64,000 nt of DNA from Draconibacterium aestuarii (lineage in GTDB: Bacteria; Bacteroidota; Bacteroidia; Bacteroidales; Prolixibacteraceae), in contig JAPOHD010000031.1 in the NCBI GenBank assembly GCA_026671195.1, forward strand, positions 40,830 to 104,829, written 5' to 3'. Of this stretch, positions 8,465 through 18,392 are shown in pieces. Under the pieces are notes generated by a model. The model ran no database searches. It had not been told where the DNA came from and saw only the letters and a list, made by a program, of their open reading frames with translations. Numbering within the stretch: the stretch's first letter is position 1; each line of letters opens with the position of its first letter. A program made the position numbers and the translations under genes.

Positions 8465-11089
8465 TTATCTTCCAATTCTATATGAAAATTTAACAAGAAA
8501 AATATTGTTTGGATGTTCGCCAAAGAGGTCACCTATATCGTTGTTGAATTTAAATTTACCAATATTCTCAAAGCTGTTCCTATTCTGAGACCATACCAGA
8601 TAAATAATTGATCCGGGTTGATATTCCCATCGCAAAACCAGGTTTGATAAAAATTCCTTTACATTAAAATCAGGTTTGTCAAAACTATAGTCATTTGTTC
8701 CGTCTTTGTTGTCGTCAATGTAGTAAATATCATTATTCGAATCAAAGCTAATTTGTTCCTTATTATACAAATTGAAACGATCGTTAATATTATCGGCTTT
8801 GCTATTTGTTATGTATTTAAAATCGGTGTAATCGCCAGTGGCAATAAAGGGCTGGCCCCAAAATTGAATGGTAAGGTCGGGAGTAATATTGTAATTTATA
8901 CGAACCGACATATTTAATGTTTTTCGGTTAATAGTGCCCATAATATAGCGTTTGTCGTTGGCGTAATCTGTTTGAGTAACGTATTGAAGTTTGTCGTTAC
9001 TAATTGAAAGTTCAGGTGAGATTTCAATAAGTAAAGATTGTAATGGACGATAACCTATTTCCAGCTCAACACTTTTATGGTTTTCAAAATCTTTTTCACT
9101 GCTCCACGACATACCTCCATCTATTCCAATCGTCAACTTTTTTTGATTATTTGAAAATAAACCGGTATAAAACCGTTTATTTCCCTGTTGTTTTAACATC
9201 GGGCCTCCACGTAAAGCGGAATGCGACAAGGACTCTCCGTTAAAATTGAAAGAGCCAAAAGCATTCCAGAAATTTTTGAATTGAGTGTGCCCGTTAAAAT
9301 TTCCTCCGGCAACAATTAAATTTCCTCCAAAGTCGAAAGCTGTCCACTGGTTAATATTTACGTTGGCATTTCTGAAAATTGAAAAGGGTTCGTACCAACG
9401 ATAGCCAGCCCAGAAAATCTGCATAGCTTCATCTACTTCCGGAGAAAATCCTATGTCATTAATTTCAAGCCCCGGCGATTTCCAGTTAAAAATTGCAGCA
9501 AACTTCAGTTTCCCATTCATTTTGCCAAATGTAAATTTCCCGCCATGTCCAATCAATGATGTACGGGTAGAATCGAGTGTAATATAATCAGCATCTGGTC
9601 GTTGGTAAGTACGCGAATAGGCAGTTTGCGTATTTAATATAGCCTCTTCAGTACCCTTTACGTGGCTCATGTAAAAGCCGGCATCAATCATCCAGGTTTT
9701 ATTCTTCCATTTATGAACCAAATCAATTCCACCGGTGTACGCACTTTTGTGCAGATATTCAAGATGTTCGTCTTTTATATTGCGGTTTACAGCTGTAATT
9801 ATACCTCCAACATAAGTGTTACCCTCGTTAAAATCTTTTTGAACCCGGCTTACAAAATAGTTGGTAAATGGCTCAACCGATTGCGTATAACCGTTGCCGA
9901 TACTCTTTATTTCTGCATGTTCTTCGTTGGTTACGCTTTCCAATACACCAACCGACCAGCCATTGTTTGTTTTGCCGGTTACTTTTGCTGCTCCAATAAT
10001 ATTTGTAAAATCAGGAGCGTCAATATATTCCCCATCATTTAATTCGGGAGAATAATGTGGACGACGACCAATACGTCGCGAATAGAAAAGGTTGTTGGCT
10101 GCCATGTCACCATCGCCGAAAGACAAACCATATGAGAGGATATTTTTCCCCTCTATGAAAAAGGGACGCTTTTCTTCAAAGAAGGTTTCGTAGGTACTTA
10201 AATTTACCTGCGATGGATCGGCTTCAACTTGCCCAAAATCAGGATTGATGGTTAAATCCATGGTCAAGTAATTTGTTAAGCCGATTTTAGCATCCAAACC
10301 TGCATTTAGTCCGTTTGCTTTTCCTGATCTACGGAACGGATTTTCGGGTTCCTTTTCAAAACGTTCGGTACGCGCTACTACATAGGGAGTAATGTTCATC
10401 GAATTTTTAGGTTGAATGTTTATTATCCCATTCAAGGTTCCAAACTGGGATGTGAATCCTGACTGTTCGCGTTCCATGGCTTGCCACGACGAAAGTTCAT
10501 CTTTTCGAAAAATGTAACGAAGCACCTGAAATCCCCACAATTGTTCTTCGCTCTCTTCAAAACGAAGTTGTGTTAACGGAATACGGATCTCGGCATTCCA
10601 CCCATTTTTTGTTTTGCTGGTTTTGGCCCACCAAATCGGATCCCAGGTATTATCTTCGTTGTCACCATCATTTGAATTGATGTAATCGGATCGCACTCCG
10701 GCCGCCGAAACAATAAAACCAAACGATGTTCTTTTATCGAAATAGGAGTCGAAATAAACTCCTACTAAATCACCGTCAATGTCGTCACGCCTTGTCATTC
10801 GCATAGAAATGCTATCGGGTTTGTCAAATGCCCTGATTGCTACATAAATATTGTTGGCATCGTATAAGACTGCAAATTCTGTTTGAAAGGAAGGAGCGAT
10901 TCCTTCAACAGGTTCGTGTTGAATAAAGTTAGTTTCCCAATTGGCTGTTTGCCACTCGGATTCATCAAAAATACCGTTAACCGTAATTTTTAAATCTGGA
11001 TCTGTTGTAGCCGTATAGTTTCTTTTTTCCTGGGCATACATAATACCAACAACACATAGAAAGAGAATAAAAAAAACAGCGGTCTTCAT
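8465..11089 (-). CDS. DUF5916 outer-membrane protein with N-terminal CBM9-like domain
   Basis: An 874-residue exported protein (signal peptide MKTAVFFILFLCVVGIMYAQ). Residues about 35-220 form a CBM9/DOMON-like beta-sandwich (VNGIFDESEWQTANW, YDANNIYVAIRAFDKPDS, GWNAEIRIPLTQLRF). The rest is the DUF5916 region, marked by INPDFGQVEADPSQVNLSTYETFFEEKRPFFIEG and many aromatic-rich short strands ending KFSYRIGR. This is consistent with an outer-membrane beta-barrel. The family is abundant in Bacteroidota, has no established role and is often near peptidases. The gene is convergent with the S8 peptidase. A sugar-related role is only an inference from the CBM9-like domain. Confidence 0.88.
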   Translation of the reverse strand: MKTAVFFILFLCVVGIMYAQEKRNYTATTDPDLKITVNGIFDESEWQTANWETNFIQHEPVEGIAPSFQTEFAVLYDANNIYVAIRAFDKPDSISMRMTRRDDIDGDLVGVYFDSYFDKRTSFGFIVSAAGVRSDYINSNDGDNEDNTWDPIWWAKTSKTKNGWNAEIRIPLTQLRFEESEEQLWGFQVLRYIFRKDELSSWQAMEREQSGFTSQFGTLNGIINIQPKNSMNITPYVVARTERFEKEPENPFRRSGKANGLNAGLDAKIGLTNYLTMDLTINPDFGQVEADPSQVNLSTYETFFEEKRPFFIEGKNILSYGLSFGDGDMAANNLFYSRRIGRRPHYSPELNDGEYIDAPDFTNIIGAAKVTGKTNNGWSVGVLESVTNEEHAEIKSIGNGYTQSVEPFTNYFVSRVQKDFNEGNTYVGGIITAVNRNIKDEHLEYLHKSAYTGGIDLVHKWKNKTWMIDAGFYMSHVKGTEEAILNTQTAYSRTYQRPDADYITLDSTRTSLIGHGGKFTFGKMNGKLKFAAIFNWKSPGLEINDIGFSPEVDEAMQIFWAGYRWYEPFSIFRNANVNINQWTAFDFGGNLIVAGGNFNGHTQFKNFWNAFGSFNFNGESLSHSALRGGPMLKQQGNKRFYTGLFSNNQKKLTIGIDGGMSWSSEKDFENHKSVELEIGYRPLQSLLIEISPELSISNDKLQYVTQTDYANDKRYIMGTINRKTLNMSVRINYNITPDLTIQFWGQPFIATGDYTDFKYITNSKADNINDRFNLYNKEQISFDSNNDIYYIDDNKDGTNDYSFDKPDFNVKEFLSNLVLRWEYQPGSIIYLVWSQNRNSFENIGKFKFNNDIGDLFGEHPNNIFLVKFSYRIGR

Positions 11090-11159
11090 AAAATGGTTTT
11101 AGAATAAGACTACGTTTTTTGGAATCTGTTACAACTGTGGTAATTTTTTCAGGAAAAAG

Positions 11160-11837
11160 TTATGATTTTTGAACTACTGACATATCTATTTTAATTGCTC
11201 CTAAATAGAAAAAGCAGGCAGCTATAGCCATAAAAACATGACTGAGCGATAGATAATTGAACCATTGATCCAGCGATATTTTATTCATAAAAAACAAAGC
11301 AGCAATTGCAGCAAAGGCAACTCCGATCAATAAAAATTTACTAGCTTCGTTTTTTGTTTTCAGATAAAGATAACCTTCAAGCGAAAGCACTACAAACATG
11401 AGCCCGTAACCTGAATGAAATTCAACAAAAAAGAAATTCAGCGAAAATATAGTAAGGGAAAGGAAGGTGAAAAATTCAAGCAAATTAACGACTTTGAAAG
11501 CTTTCACAATTCCTTCCGTAAGTTTTATTCGTGTATGCTCAATTGCTGCACGCTCCACAAACATAATTGAGATCATACTTGTAATCCAACCCGGCAGTTT
11601 CCAGTAAAACGAGAATTGGTACATAAATGCATGACCAATTATTCCACCCAATGCAGTGGCAATTCCCATTACCAAAAAATAGATTTTAAAATATAGAAAA
11701 ACCTTTTCCTTTTTCCTGCTTTGGTGAATTTTGCAGGCAAACACAAAACACAAAACGGAAACCAACAGGTCGGTAAGTGTTACAATGGGTTCATCAATGC
11801 GTATGCCCGACAAATATATGGTGTTAACTTCTTCCAT
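11160..11837 (-). CDS. Uncharacterised polytopic membrane protein
   Basis: A 225-residue protein beginning MEEVNTIYLSGIRIDEPIVT, followed by about seven hydrophobic segments (for example LLVSVLCFVFACKI, IYFLVMGIATALGGIIG, FAAIAALFFMN, VFMAIAACFFYLGAIKI). An upstream in-frame ATG at 11981 would add 48 residues with no family-like features, so the ATG at 11837 is preferred. This leaves a normal 149-bp divergent promoter region before the VPS10-like gene. I do not recognise the family; conserved motifs such as IDEPIVTLTDLL suggest a phylum-specific DUF family. It lies 70 bp downstream of nothing obviously related and may be monocistronic. Confidence 0.65.
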   Translation of the reverse strand: MEEVNTIYLSGIRIDEPIVTLTDLLVSVLCFVFACKIHQSRKKEKVFLYFKIYFLVMGIATALGGIIGHAFMYQFSFYWKLPGWITSMISIMFVERAAIEHTRIKLTEGIVKAFKVVNLLEFFTFLSLTIFSLNFFFVEFHSGYGLMFVVLSLEGYLYLKTKNEASKFLLIGVAFAAIAALFFMNKISLDQWFNYLSLSHVFMAIAACFFYLGAIKIDMSVVQKS

Positions 11838-11986
11838 TCTGGACTTTTCACTAAGAAACAGATTTAAAACGATACTTAACAGTTCTAAAGAAAAAATCGA
11901 CTTTTTGTTTAGTAGGAAATGATTAATTCCTACTTTTAGTAACCGTTTAACAAATGTCGTAATCACTATCTTAAAAACCAAATGAT

Positions 11987-14617
11987 ATGTTTAATCCGAT
12001 TAGTTCATTTTTCTTATTTTTTGTTATACTAACTTCTTTTGTAAGCCAGGCTCAACAAACATTTCAGAAAACTTCCGCAACTAAACGTATTCAGTGGTAT
12101 GAAGAATATGAGAAGCAAAAAGAGGCTTCGTTATTTAAAGATATTCCCTGGCAGTTTGTAGGGCCAACCAACATTAGCGGGCGAATGACTGATGTGGAGG
12201 TAGTTGCACCAAAGGGCAAAAATTATACGATTTATGTGGCCGGTGCTTCGGGAGGTATTTGGAAAACAGAAAATGAAGGTGTTACGTGGAACCCGGTTTT
12301 TGAACATGGCATGTCGACTGCCTTTGGAGACCTGGCACTTGATCCGCAAAATAAAAACACAATTTGGGCAGGAACCGGTGAAGCTAATATTTTCAGGAGC
12401 TCAAATGCCGGGGCAGGTATTTATGTGTCGAAAGATGCCGGCAAAAGTTGGGAACACAAAGGTTTAGTGAACACAAATACAATAGCACGTATTCTGGTGC
12501 ATCCTAAAATTTCGGATGTTGTTTTTGTGGCAGCCGGAGGCAACGAATGGACCAATGATCCGGAACGAGGCGTATATAAAACAACAGATGGAGGAACAAC
12601 ATGGGAAAAGATTTTATATGTGGATGAAATGACCGGAGCCTATGATTTGGTGATGAATCCTGAAAATCCGGATGAAATTTATGCAACAACCTGGCAGCGA
12701 ATCCGCAAACAATGGAACGATCCACGAACCGAACCGAACTATGCAGAAACAAGTATTTACAAAACCACTGATGGTGGAGAAAACTGGGAAAAAATAAACA
12801 ATGGTTTGCCCGAATCACGGTTTAGGGGCAGAATTGGGATTGATCTTTGTAAAAGTCATCCAAATACAATCTATGCTTTTGTTGATAATTACGAAAAGCT
12901 GGACGAAGAGCATGAATTGAACGAAACGGAAGATGCCTACGGGCGACCAAGTAGTGGCAGAATTAAAGGAGCTACTGTTTATCGTTCGGATGATGCGGGT
13001 GAAAACTGGCGTCAGGTAAGCGAGCAAAACAAATATATGGAGTGTATGTCGGGAACTTATGGTTGGGTATTTGGTCAAATTCGCGTTGATCCGGTTAATC
13101 CTGACAAAATATATACACTGGGATTATTCCTGAACGTTTCGGATGACAGCGGCAAATCGTTTAAAACACTCGACGGCATGCACATGGATCATCACGGTTT
13201 ATGGATTGACCCCGAAAACACCAATTACCTGGTTAATGTAAACGATGGCGGAGTAGCAATCTCATACGATGGAGAAAATTTTCGTACGTTTTATAATAAC
13301 CTGCCCTTGGTTCAATTTTACAATGTTGGAATGGACATGGCCGAACCGTTTCATGTGTATGGTTCTATACAGGATCATTTTAGTTTTCGCGGAGTTGTTG
13401 ATTTAAGTGGTGGACGTGATAATATTCGTGCGGTTGAATTCGGAAGTGCGCCCGGAGGCGAGGGGAGTAATCATGTTATCCACCCCGATGATCCAAACAT
13501 TGTTTATTCTGCCGGATTTTACGGGACTATTTCGCGCACAGAAATGGACAAAAACAAAACGGAGAACATTATGCCGCCTGTTCCTGAAGGAGTAGACAAG
13601 CTTCGCGGGCAATGGCTGGCTCCATTTATTTTGTCGCCACATAATCCCGGAATTATTTACCACGGAACACAGTTCGTTCACCGATCGATGAATGAAGGGA
13701 AAAGCTGGGAGAAAATCAGTCCGGATCTGACATACAACGATCCGGAGAAAAAGGGAGATATTCCTTATCAAACTATTTTTACTTTGGCCGAATCGCCTTT
13801 AAAATTTGGTATACTTTATGCAGGAACCGATGATGGCCGTGTGTGGATGACCCAAAACAGTGGGCAGGAATGGCAAAAGATAAACACCGGTTTACCATAC
13901 GGGAAATGGGTATCGCACATGGATGCTTCGCGGTTTGCCGCAGGACGCGTTTATATGACACAGAACGGGAAACGCGACGATGATTTTGCCGCTTACATCT
14001 GGAAATCGGAAGATTATGGGCAGACATGGAAAAGTATAAAAAACAATATTCCTTATGGGCCGGTTAATGTACTTCGCGAAGATCCGAACGATGAAAATAT
14101 TTTATATGTGGGAACGGATTATAGCGTGTTTCTATCAATTAATGGGGGCCAAAGTTGGGAGCCGCTGGTTGGAAACCTGCCAACTACTTATGTACACGAC
14201 ATAAATATACATCCGCGTGACGATATTGCTGTTATTGCTACCCATGGACGGGGTATGTGGGCGCTCGATGTAAAAATACTTCGTGAGGTTATTAAAATTG
14301 AAACCGGCGATGCAGAGGCGGGTATCCTTGATATTCCGGCTTGCAAATTGCCTTATAATATGGATTATTACAACAGAACGGTTACAAAGTTAAAGGCACC
14401 TGTTTATGTGAAAAATGCCGGTAAAATTGAAATTGCAATTTCCGGTGCTGACGAAGTAATATATTCCACGAGTACGGAAGTAAAAAAAGGATTGAATTAT
14501 GTAAGTTGGGGATTGTTGAAAGATGAAGAACCCGTTAAAGCAGGTACTTATAATCTGCATATAACCGGAAAAACTTTTGAATTGAGCAGGAAATTTAAAG
14601 TGAATCCATTTGAATAG
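11987..14617 (+). CDS. Exported VPS10/BNR-repeat propeller protein (sortilin-like 'glycosyl hydrolase')
   Basis: An 876-residue protein with a signal peptide (SFFLFFVILTSFVSQAQ) and many BNR/Asp-box repeats of the type S-x-D-x-G-x-T-W. Examples are TENEGVTWNPV, SKDAGKSWEHK, TTDGGTTWEK, TTDGGENWEK, SDDAGENWRQ and SEDYGQTWKS. These build one or two beta-propellers resembling the VPS10/sortilin domain and xyloglucanase-type propellers. A small beta domain closes the C-terminus. Databases often name such proteins glycosyl hydrolase, but I see no diagnostic catalytic pair, so an enzymatic role is unproven. It is divergent from the membrane protein at 11837. The ATG at 11987 sits directly before the signal peptide. 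Confidence 0.88.
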   Translation: MFNPISSFFLFFVILTSFVSQAQQTFQKTSATKRIQWYEEYEKQKEASLFKDIPWQFVGPTNISGRMTDVEVVAPKGKNYTIYVAGASGGIWKTENEGVTWNPVFEHGMSTAFGDLALDPQNKNTIWAGTGEANIFRSSNAGAGIYVSKDAGKSWEHKGLVNTNTIARILVHPKISDVVFVAAGGNEWTNDPERGVYKTTDGGTTWEKILYVDEMTGAYDLVMNPENPDEIYATTWQRIRKQWNDPRTEPNYAETSIYKTTDGGENWEKINNGLPESRFRGRIGIDLCKSHPNTIYAFVDNYEKLDEEHELNETEDAYGRPSSGRIKGATVYRSDDAGENWRQVSEQNKYMECMSGTYGWVFGQIRVDPVNPDKIYTLGLFLNVSDDSGKSFKTLDGMHMDHHGLWIDPENTNYLVNVNDGGVAISYDGENFRTFYNNLPLVQFYNVGMDMAEPFHVYGSIQDHFSFRGVVDLSGGRDNIRAVEFGSAPGGEGSNHVIHPDDPNIVYSAGFYGTISRTEMDKNKTENIMPPVPEGVDKLRGQWLAPFILSPHNPGIIYHGTQFVHRSMNEGKSWEKISPDLTYNDPEKKGDIPYQTIFTLAESPLKFGILYAGTDDGRVWMTQNSGQEWQKINTGLPYGKWVSHMDASRFAAGRVYMTQNGKRDDDFAAYIWKSEDYGQTWKSIKNNIPYGPVNVLREDPNDENILYVGTDYSVFLSINGGQSWEPLVGNLPTTYVHDINIHPRDDIAVIATHGRGMWALDVKILREVIKIETGDAEAGILDIPACKLPYNMDYYNRTVTKLKAPVYVKNAGKIEIAISGADEVIYSTSTEVKKGLNYVSWGLLKDEEPVKAGTYNLHITGKTFELSRKFKVNPFE

Positions 14618-14759
14618 AAGGATACGTTTTTGCAGGCATATAGATAGTTGCTGAACAACTGCTTACGGTATGCCTTAAAGTCGTTTAAGCCCAATTAAGG
14701 CTTCCTCAAGTGCTCAATTATTCGTATATTATATCAGTGTAATCCTATATAACATTGAA

Positions 14760-15584
14760 ATGTACTATGAGGAATGCAAAAATATGAACAGCTGGCAACT
14801 GGCAGCTTACGACGAAGATATTATAGATGGCAAACCACGCTATCGCTGGTATAAACTGGCATTAAACTCGGTTTATATGATTTCAACCTGCGATGACAAA
14901 TTTGATATCGATCATTGCGATTTTAGCGATTTAACCGTTTGGTATGATGCCGCCGAGTGGGTGGCGCAAAACGATCCGGAAGCCCTGCAACACATCATGG
15001 GCGAACGTATTCCACCAGTAACCGACATAGTAAAGGAAAAATTAATGGCCGGACTCAGTAATCTGGGGCATTTCAAATCGTGCGCCATTGTTAAAAAGTA
15101 CCTGCAATCGTATCCGGTGCCCAAAGAACGTACAAAAAAGCGCTACCTGCAGAAAGCCATAAAGTATATCAAAAGTAATGTCGTTTCAGGGTTGAAGGGA
15201 TCGAGCCAAATGTTAGAAAAGTTAAAAAACGAAAAACTGGAATTATTTTACGACGAGGATATTGAAAAACAAAATGCATTAAGCGTTATTGTGCACATTG
15301 GATTTCTTTTAAGAGATGACAGGCTGGTAAATAGCTTATTGTACATGGAATGGATGCGTACAAATGCACCCACTGAGTTAAAAGAGATGTTTACGCTTGA
15401 AGTCAGCAAGGAAATAAAGGATCAATTACTTTGTCTTATAAAAGATGCCGAATTGTACCGTTTGTATACTTTTATGAATGAGGTTATTGCTATTAAACCT
15501 TCGAAATATTACTTCGAAATTCGTCCATATGTGCCAGACCCGAAAGATACTTTAAACCATTTTATTGATATGGACGATGATTAA
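14760..15584 (+). CDS. Hypothetical cytoplasmic protein, family not recognised
   Basis: A 274-residue protein without signal peptide or membrane segment. It starts MYYEECKNMNSWQLAAYDED; a second ATG at 14784 (MNSWQLAAYDED) is an alternative start. The sequence is rich in W, Y, D and K and appears mainly helical in its second half, with repeated K-rich amphipathic stretches, and it ends in an acidic tail (HFIDMDDD). I see no catalytic motif. It is single, with 142 bp before it and 245 bp before the SulP gene, so context gives no functional hint. Coding status is supported by its length and its clean codon usage for this genome. Confidence 0.7.
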   Translation: MYYEECKNMNSWQLAAYDEDIIDGKPRYRWYKLALNSVYMISTCDDKFDIDHCDFSDLTVWYDAAEWVAQNDPEALQHIMGERIPPVTDIVKEKLMAGLSNLGHFKSCAIVKKYLQSYPVPKERTKKRYLQKAIKYIKSNVVSGLKGSSQMLEKLKNEKLELFYDEDIEKQNALSVIVHIGFLLRDDRLVNSLLYMEWMRTNAPTELKEMFTLEVSKEIKDQLLCLIKDAELYRLYTFMNEVIAIKPSKYYFEIRPYVPDPKDTLNHFIDMDDD

Positions 15585-15799
15585 CCCAAATTGAGACATT
15601 AAATGCATATGTCGTTTTAAATCAAAGACTTTGAGGTGTTTTGTCATAACGATATTACCACTATCACTCAGGTAATGGCAATTCTGTATCGAAAAATAGA
15701 AATGAAATTTGGTTTACCCCATAAACGAACGAAAGTTAATTGTTTTGTTTCAAATGCTGAAAAAACAATCTTTGAAAAATAATTTTGACAGATTCGTTC

Positions 15800-15807
15800 T
15801 AGCTTTG
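15800..15807 (+). promoter_or_regulatory. -7 promoter element of the SulP gene
   Basis: TAGCTTTG matches TAnnTTTG exactly. Transcription would begin about 15812, so an ATG at 15809 lies too early and the ATG at 15830 is the likely start. No well-spaced -33 TTG is seen; the nearest candidate is 25 bp upstream. Confidence 0.5.
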
Positions 15808-15829
15808 CATGAATTTTCAACACTTACGT

Positions 15830-17479
15830 ATGAATCGGATATTTAACCCAAAACTATTAACGTTGCTAAAAAGCGGTTTAAGTAGAAAACAGGTTTCAAA
15901 TGATATTTTAGCCGGAATTGTTGTTGGCATTGTGGCTTTGCCGCTGGCAATTGCTTTTGCTGTGGCTTCAGGAGTTTCGCCAGAAAAAGGTTTGATAACC
16001 GCGGTTGTTGCCGGATTTTTAATTTCGTTTTTAGGCGGTAGCCGTGTACAAATCGGTGGCCCAACCGGAGCCTTTATCATTATTGTTTACGGGATAGTAG
16101 AACAATACGGAATAAATGGATTGTTAATATCGACGGTATTGGCAGGAGTTATTCTGGTTATTTTTGGCTTGTTAAAACTGGGGGTTCTGTTAAAATATTT
16201 TCCGCACCCTTTAATTGTCGGTTTTACCAGCGGAATTGCCCTTGTTATTTTTTCAACACAGGTAAAAGATGCGCTTGGACTTGAAATTGATCATCTTCCC
16301 TCTGAATTTATTGAAAAATGGACCGTTTATTTTACTCACTTGCATTCCATTGATTTTGCAGCGGTTGCCATTACAATTATAACCATACTCATCACCGTTT
16401 ATTCAAAAAAGCTGACTTCGAAAATACCGGGTTCGTTTATTTCTATTTTGCTGATAACTGCTTTAGTGCAAATTCTGAAATTGCCTGTTTCTACTATTGA
16501 AACCTTTTTTGGCGATATTCCCAATACCATTCAGTTTGTAACCCCAAAAATAGAACTGGCCAGTATCCATCAGTATTTTGCTCCGGCTTTAACCATCGCT
16601 TTACTAGGGGGTATCGAGTCGCTCTTATCAGCTGTTGTATCCGATGGTATGATTGGTGGTAAACATCGCTCAAACACCGAATTAATAGCGCAGGGAATTG
16701 CAAATATTGTTACCCCGTTTTTTGGCGGTATTCCTGCCACCGGAGCCATTGCCCGTACCGCAACCAATGTAAAAAACGGAGGTCGAACTCCAATTTCAGG
16801 GATTGTTCATGCACTAACTTTATTGCTTATCATGTTGTTTTTGGGCAAATGGGCCAAACTTATTCCGATGTCGTGTTTGGCCGGAATATTAATTGTTGTG
16901 GCCTACAACATGAGTGAATGGCGCTCGTTTAAAGCCATTTTAAAAGGTTCGTTCTTCGATATAATTGTGCTGCTGAGTACATTTTTCTTAACGGTATTGG
17001 TTGATTTAACTGTTGCTATCCAGGTGGGTGTGGTACTTTCGGCCATTTTGTTTATGAAACGTATGTCGGATTTAAGCGAAAAACGAATCAATAATATTGT
17101 GGATACCGATATCATAGAAGATTACTCTGATCTGCCCAAAGAGATTATGATTTATGAAATTAGTGGACCACTGTTTTTTGCATCGGCAAGAAGGTATTCA
17201 GAGGTGTTGGAAGAAATTGGGTTAAGAAGTAAAGTATTGATTATTCGTATGCGACACGTTTCATTTGTCGATCAAACCGGAATTCATAATCTGAAAGACA
17301 CATTGAAGTTACTTCGAAACAAAGGAATTGTAGTTATTCTTTCGGGCGTAAATGAGGAGGTTATGTCTGATTTTACAAAAAATGGCATTTCCGATATTTT
17401 AATGAAATTACATATTAGCGATTCATTTGAGAAGTCGTTGGAACTTGCCCTGTCAGAATTAAAAGAAATTTCGGCCTGA
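15830..17479 (+). CDS. SulP family inorganic anion transporter with STAS domain
   Basis: A 549-residue membrane protein starting MNRIFNPKLLTLLKSGLSRK. About 12-14 hydrophobic segments carry the SulP signature (VALPLAIAFAVASGVSPEKGLITAVVAGF, GGPTGAF, GGIPATGAIARTATN). A C-terminal STAS domain follows (about residues 430-549; ISGPLFFASARRY, VSFVDQTGIHNL). SulP proteins move sulfate, bicarbonate or dicarboxylates with Na+ or H+. The substrate is not readable here, and no carbonic anhydrase or sulfate-assimilation gene adjoins it. The start is set by the promoter box at 15800-15807. A 6-bp hairpin overlaps the stop codon but lacks a T-tract. Confidence 0.92.
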   Translation: MNRIFNPKLLTLLKSGLSRKQVSNDILAGIVVGIVALPLAIAFAVASGVSPEKGLITAVVAGFLISFLGGSRVQIGGPTGAFIIIVYGIVEQYGINGLLISTVLAGVILVIFGLLKLGVLLKYFPHPLIVGFTSGIALVIFSTQVKDALGLEIDHLPSEFIEKWTVYFTHLHSIDFAAVAITIITILITVYSKKLTSKIPGSFISILLITALVQILKLPVSTIETFFGDIPNTIQFVTPKIELASIHQYFAPALTIALLGGIESLLSAVVSDGMIGGKHRSNTELIAQGIANIVTPFFGGIPATGAIARTATNVKNGGRTPISGIVHALTLLLIMLFLGKWAKLIPMSCLAGILIVVAYNMSEWRSFKAILKGSFFDIIVLLSTFFLTVLVDLTVAIQVGVVLSAILFMKRMSDLSEKRINNIVDTDIIEDYSDLPKEIMIYEISGPLFFASARRYSEVLEEIGLRSKVLIIRMRHVSFVDQTGIHNLKDTLKLLRNKGIVVILSGVNEEVMSDFTKNGISDILMKLHISDSFEKSLELALSELKEISA

Positions 17480-17589
17480 TATTTCAGGCACTATTAAACG
17501 ATAATCCACAGAACCAGAAGGATCGATAATTTTTAGATAGTTTCTAAGTTTTATTACTTTTAAGCCCCACTAAGTGAAACCGTCAGAAA

Positions 17590-18321
17590 ATGAAGCGGAT
17601 TATTGTTTTGCTATTTATTACTGTTTTTCTTTTTGAAATCTCACATGCCGGCATTCGGGAGTCAAAACCTCTTGTTTATCTTATTCCTGGACAGGGATCA
17701 GACGCACGATTATATAAAAATCTGGAAATAGACAGCACTTTTGAAGTAAGATACATCGCCTACTTTCTTCCTGAAAAAGAATGGAGTATGAATGATTTTG
17801 CACGAGAACTTGCGAAACAAATTGACACTACACGACGATTTTCTATCATTGGTGTTTCGTTGGGAGGGATGGTGGCCACCGAAATGACTGATTTTTTGGA
17901 GCCCGAAAAGGTAATTGTAATATCGAGTGCAAAAAACCGAAAAGAATTTCCTTTTCGTTACCGTTTTCAGAAAGATTTACCGGTTTATAAAATTGTTCCT
18001 GCACCGATAGTAAAAATGGGTGCCCGAATTCTGCAGCCACTTGTTGAACCCGACCGGAACAAGGATAAAGACACATTTATTTCAATGTTAAAGTCAAAAG
18101 ATTCTAAATTTTTACGCAGAACAGTAAAAATGATCATAGAATGGCAGCGAATTGAAAATGATGAAACTATCATTCACATTCATGGAGATAATGATCATAC
18201 ACTTCCGGCGCGTAACGTTTACTTCGATTATTTGGTAGAAGGAGGGTCGCATATGATGGTTTTGACGAAGGGCAAGTTAATTAGCGATCTGGTAAATCAA
18301 GAGTTGATCAAGGTGCCTTAA
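17590..18321 (+). CDS. Exported alpha/beta-fold hydrolase
   Basis: A 243-residue protein with a short signal peptide (MKRIIVLLFITVFLFEISHA). The alpha/beta-hydrolase core shows LVYLIPGQGSDARLY (oxyanion strand), the nucleophile elbow GVSLGGM with Ser90, a probable acid Asp in HIHGDNDHTLP and a His in EGGSHMMV near the C-terminus. All three catalytic positions therefore look intact. It most resembles small esterase/lipase-like hydrolases. The substrate is unknown. It is followed 71 bp later by another exported protein of likely hydrolase fold with its own promoter box. Confidence 0.82.
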   Translation: MKRIIVLLFITVFLFEISHAGIRESKPLVYLIPGQGSDARLYKNLEIDSTFEVRYIAYFLPEKEWSMNDFARELAKQIDTTRRFSIIGVSLGGMVATEMTDFLEPEKVIVISSAKNRKEFPFRYRFQKDLPVYKIVPAPIVKMGARILQPLVEPDRNKDKDTFISMLKSKDSKFLRRTVKMIIEWQRIENDETIIHIHGDNDHTLPARNVYFDYLVEGGSHMMVLTKGKLISDLVNQELIKVP

Positions 18322-18351
18322 TTTTATGTGGTTATGCCAAATTTCCGTAAA

Positions 18352-18380
18352 TTGACAGATTAAAATATACTTTAATTTTG
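18352..18380 (+). promoter_or_regulatory. Promoter of the 18393 gene
   Basis: TTG at 18352-18354 and TAATTTTG at 18373-18380 (exact TAnnTTTG) are 18 bp apart. The box overlaps a TTG codon at 18378 that could otherwise be taken as a start. It therefore supports the ATG at 18393. Confidence 0.6.
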
Positions 18381-18392
18381 TACCGCTTCAAA

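Noticed and set aside
11838..11981. Longer version of the membrane protein at 11160 starting at 11981
   Set aside because: The added 48 residues lack family-like features and would leave only 5 bp between divergent genes.
14672..14701. GCCTTAA/TTAAGGC inverted repeat after the VPS10-like gene
   Set aside because: 7-bp arms with a 16-nt loop and no T-tract; too weak to call a terminator.
17474..17489. Hairpin at the end of the SulP gene as a terminator
   Set aside because: Only a 6-bp stem that overlaps the stop codon and has no T-tract.
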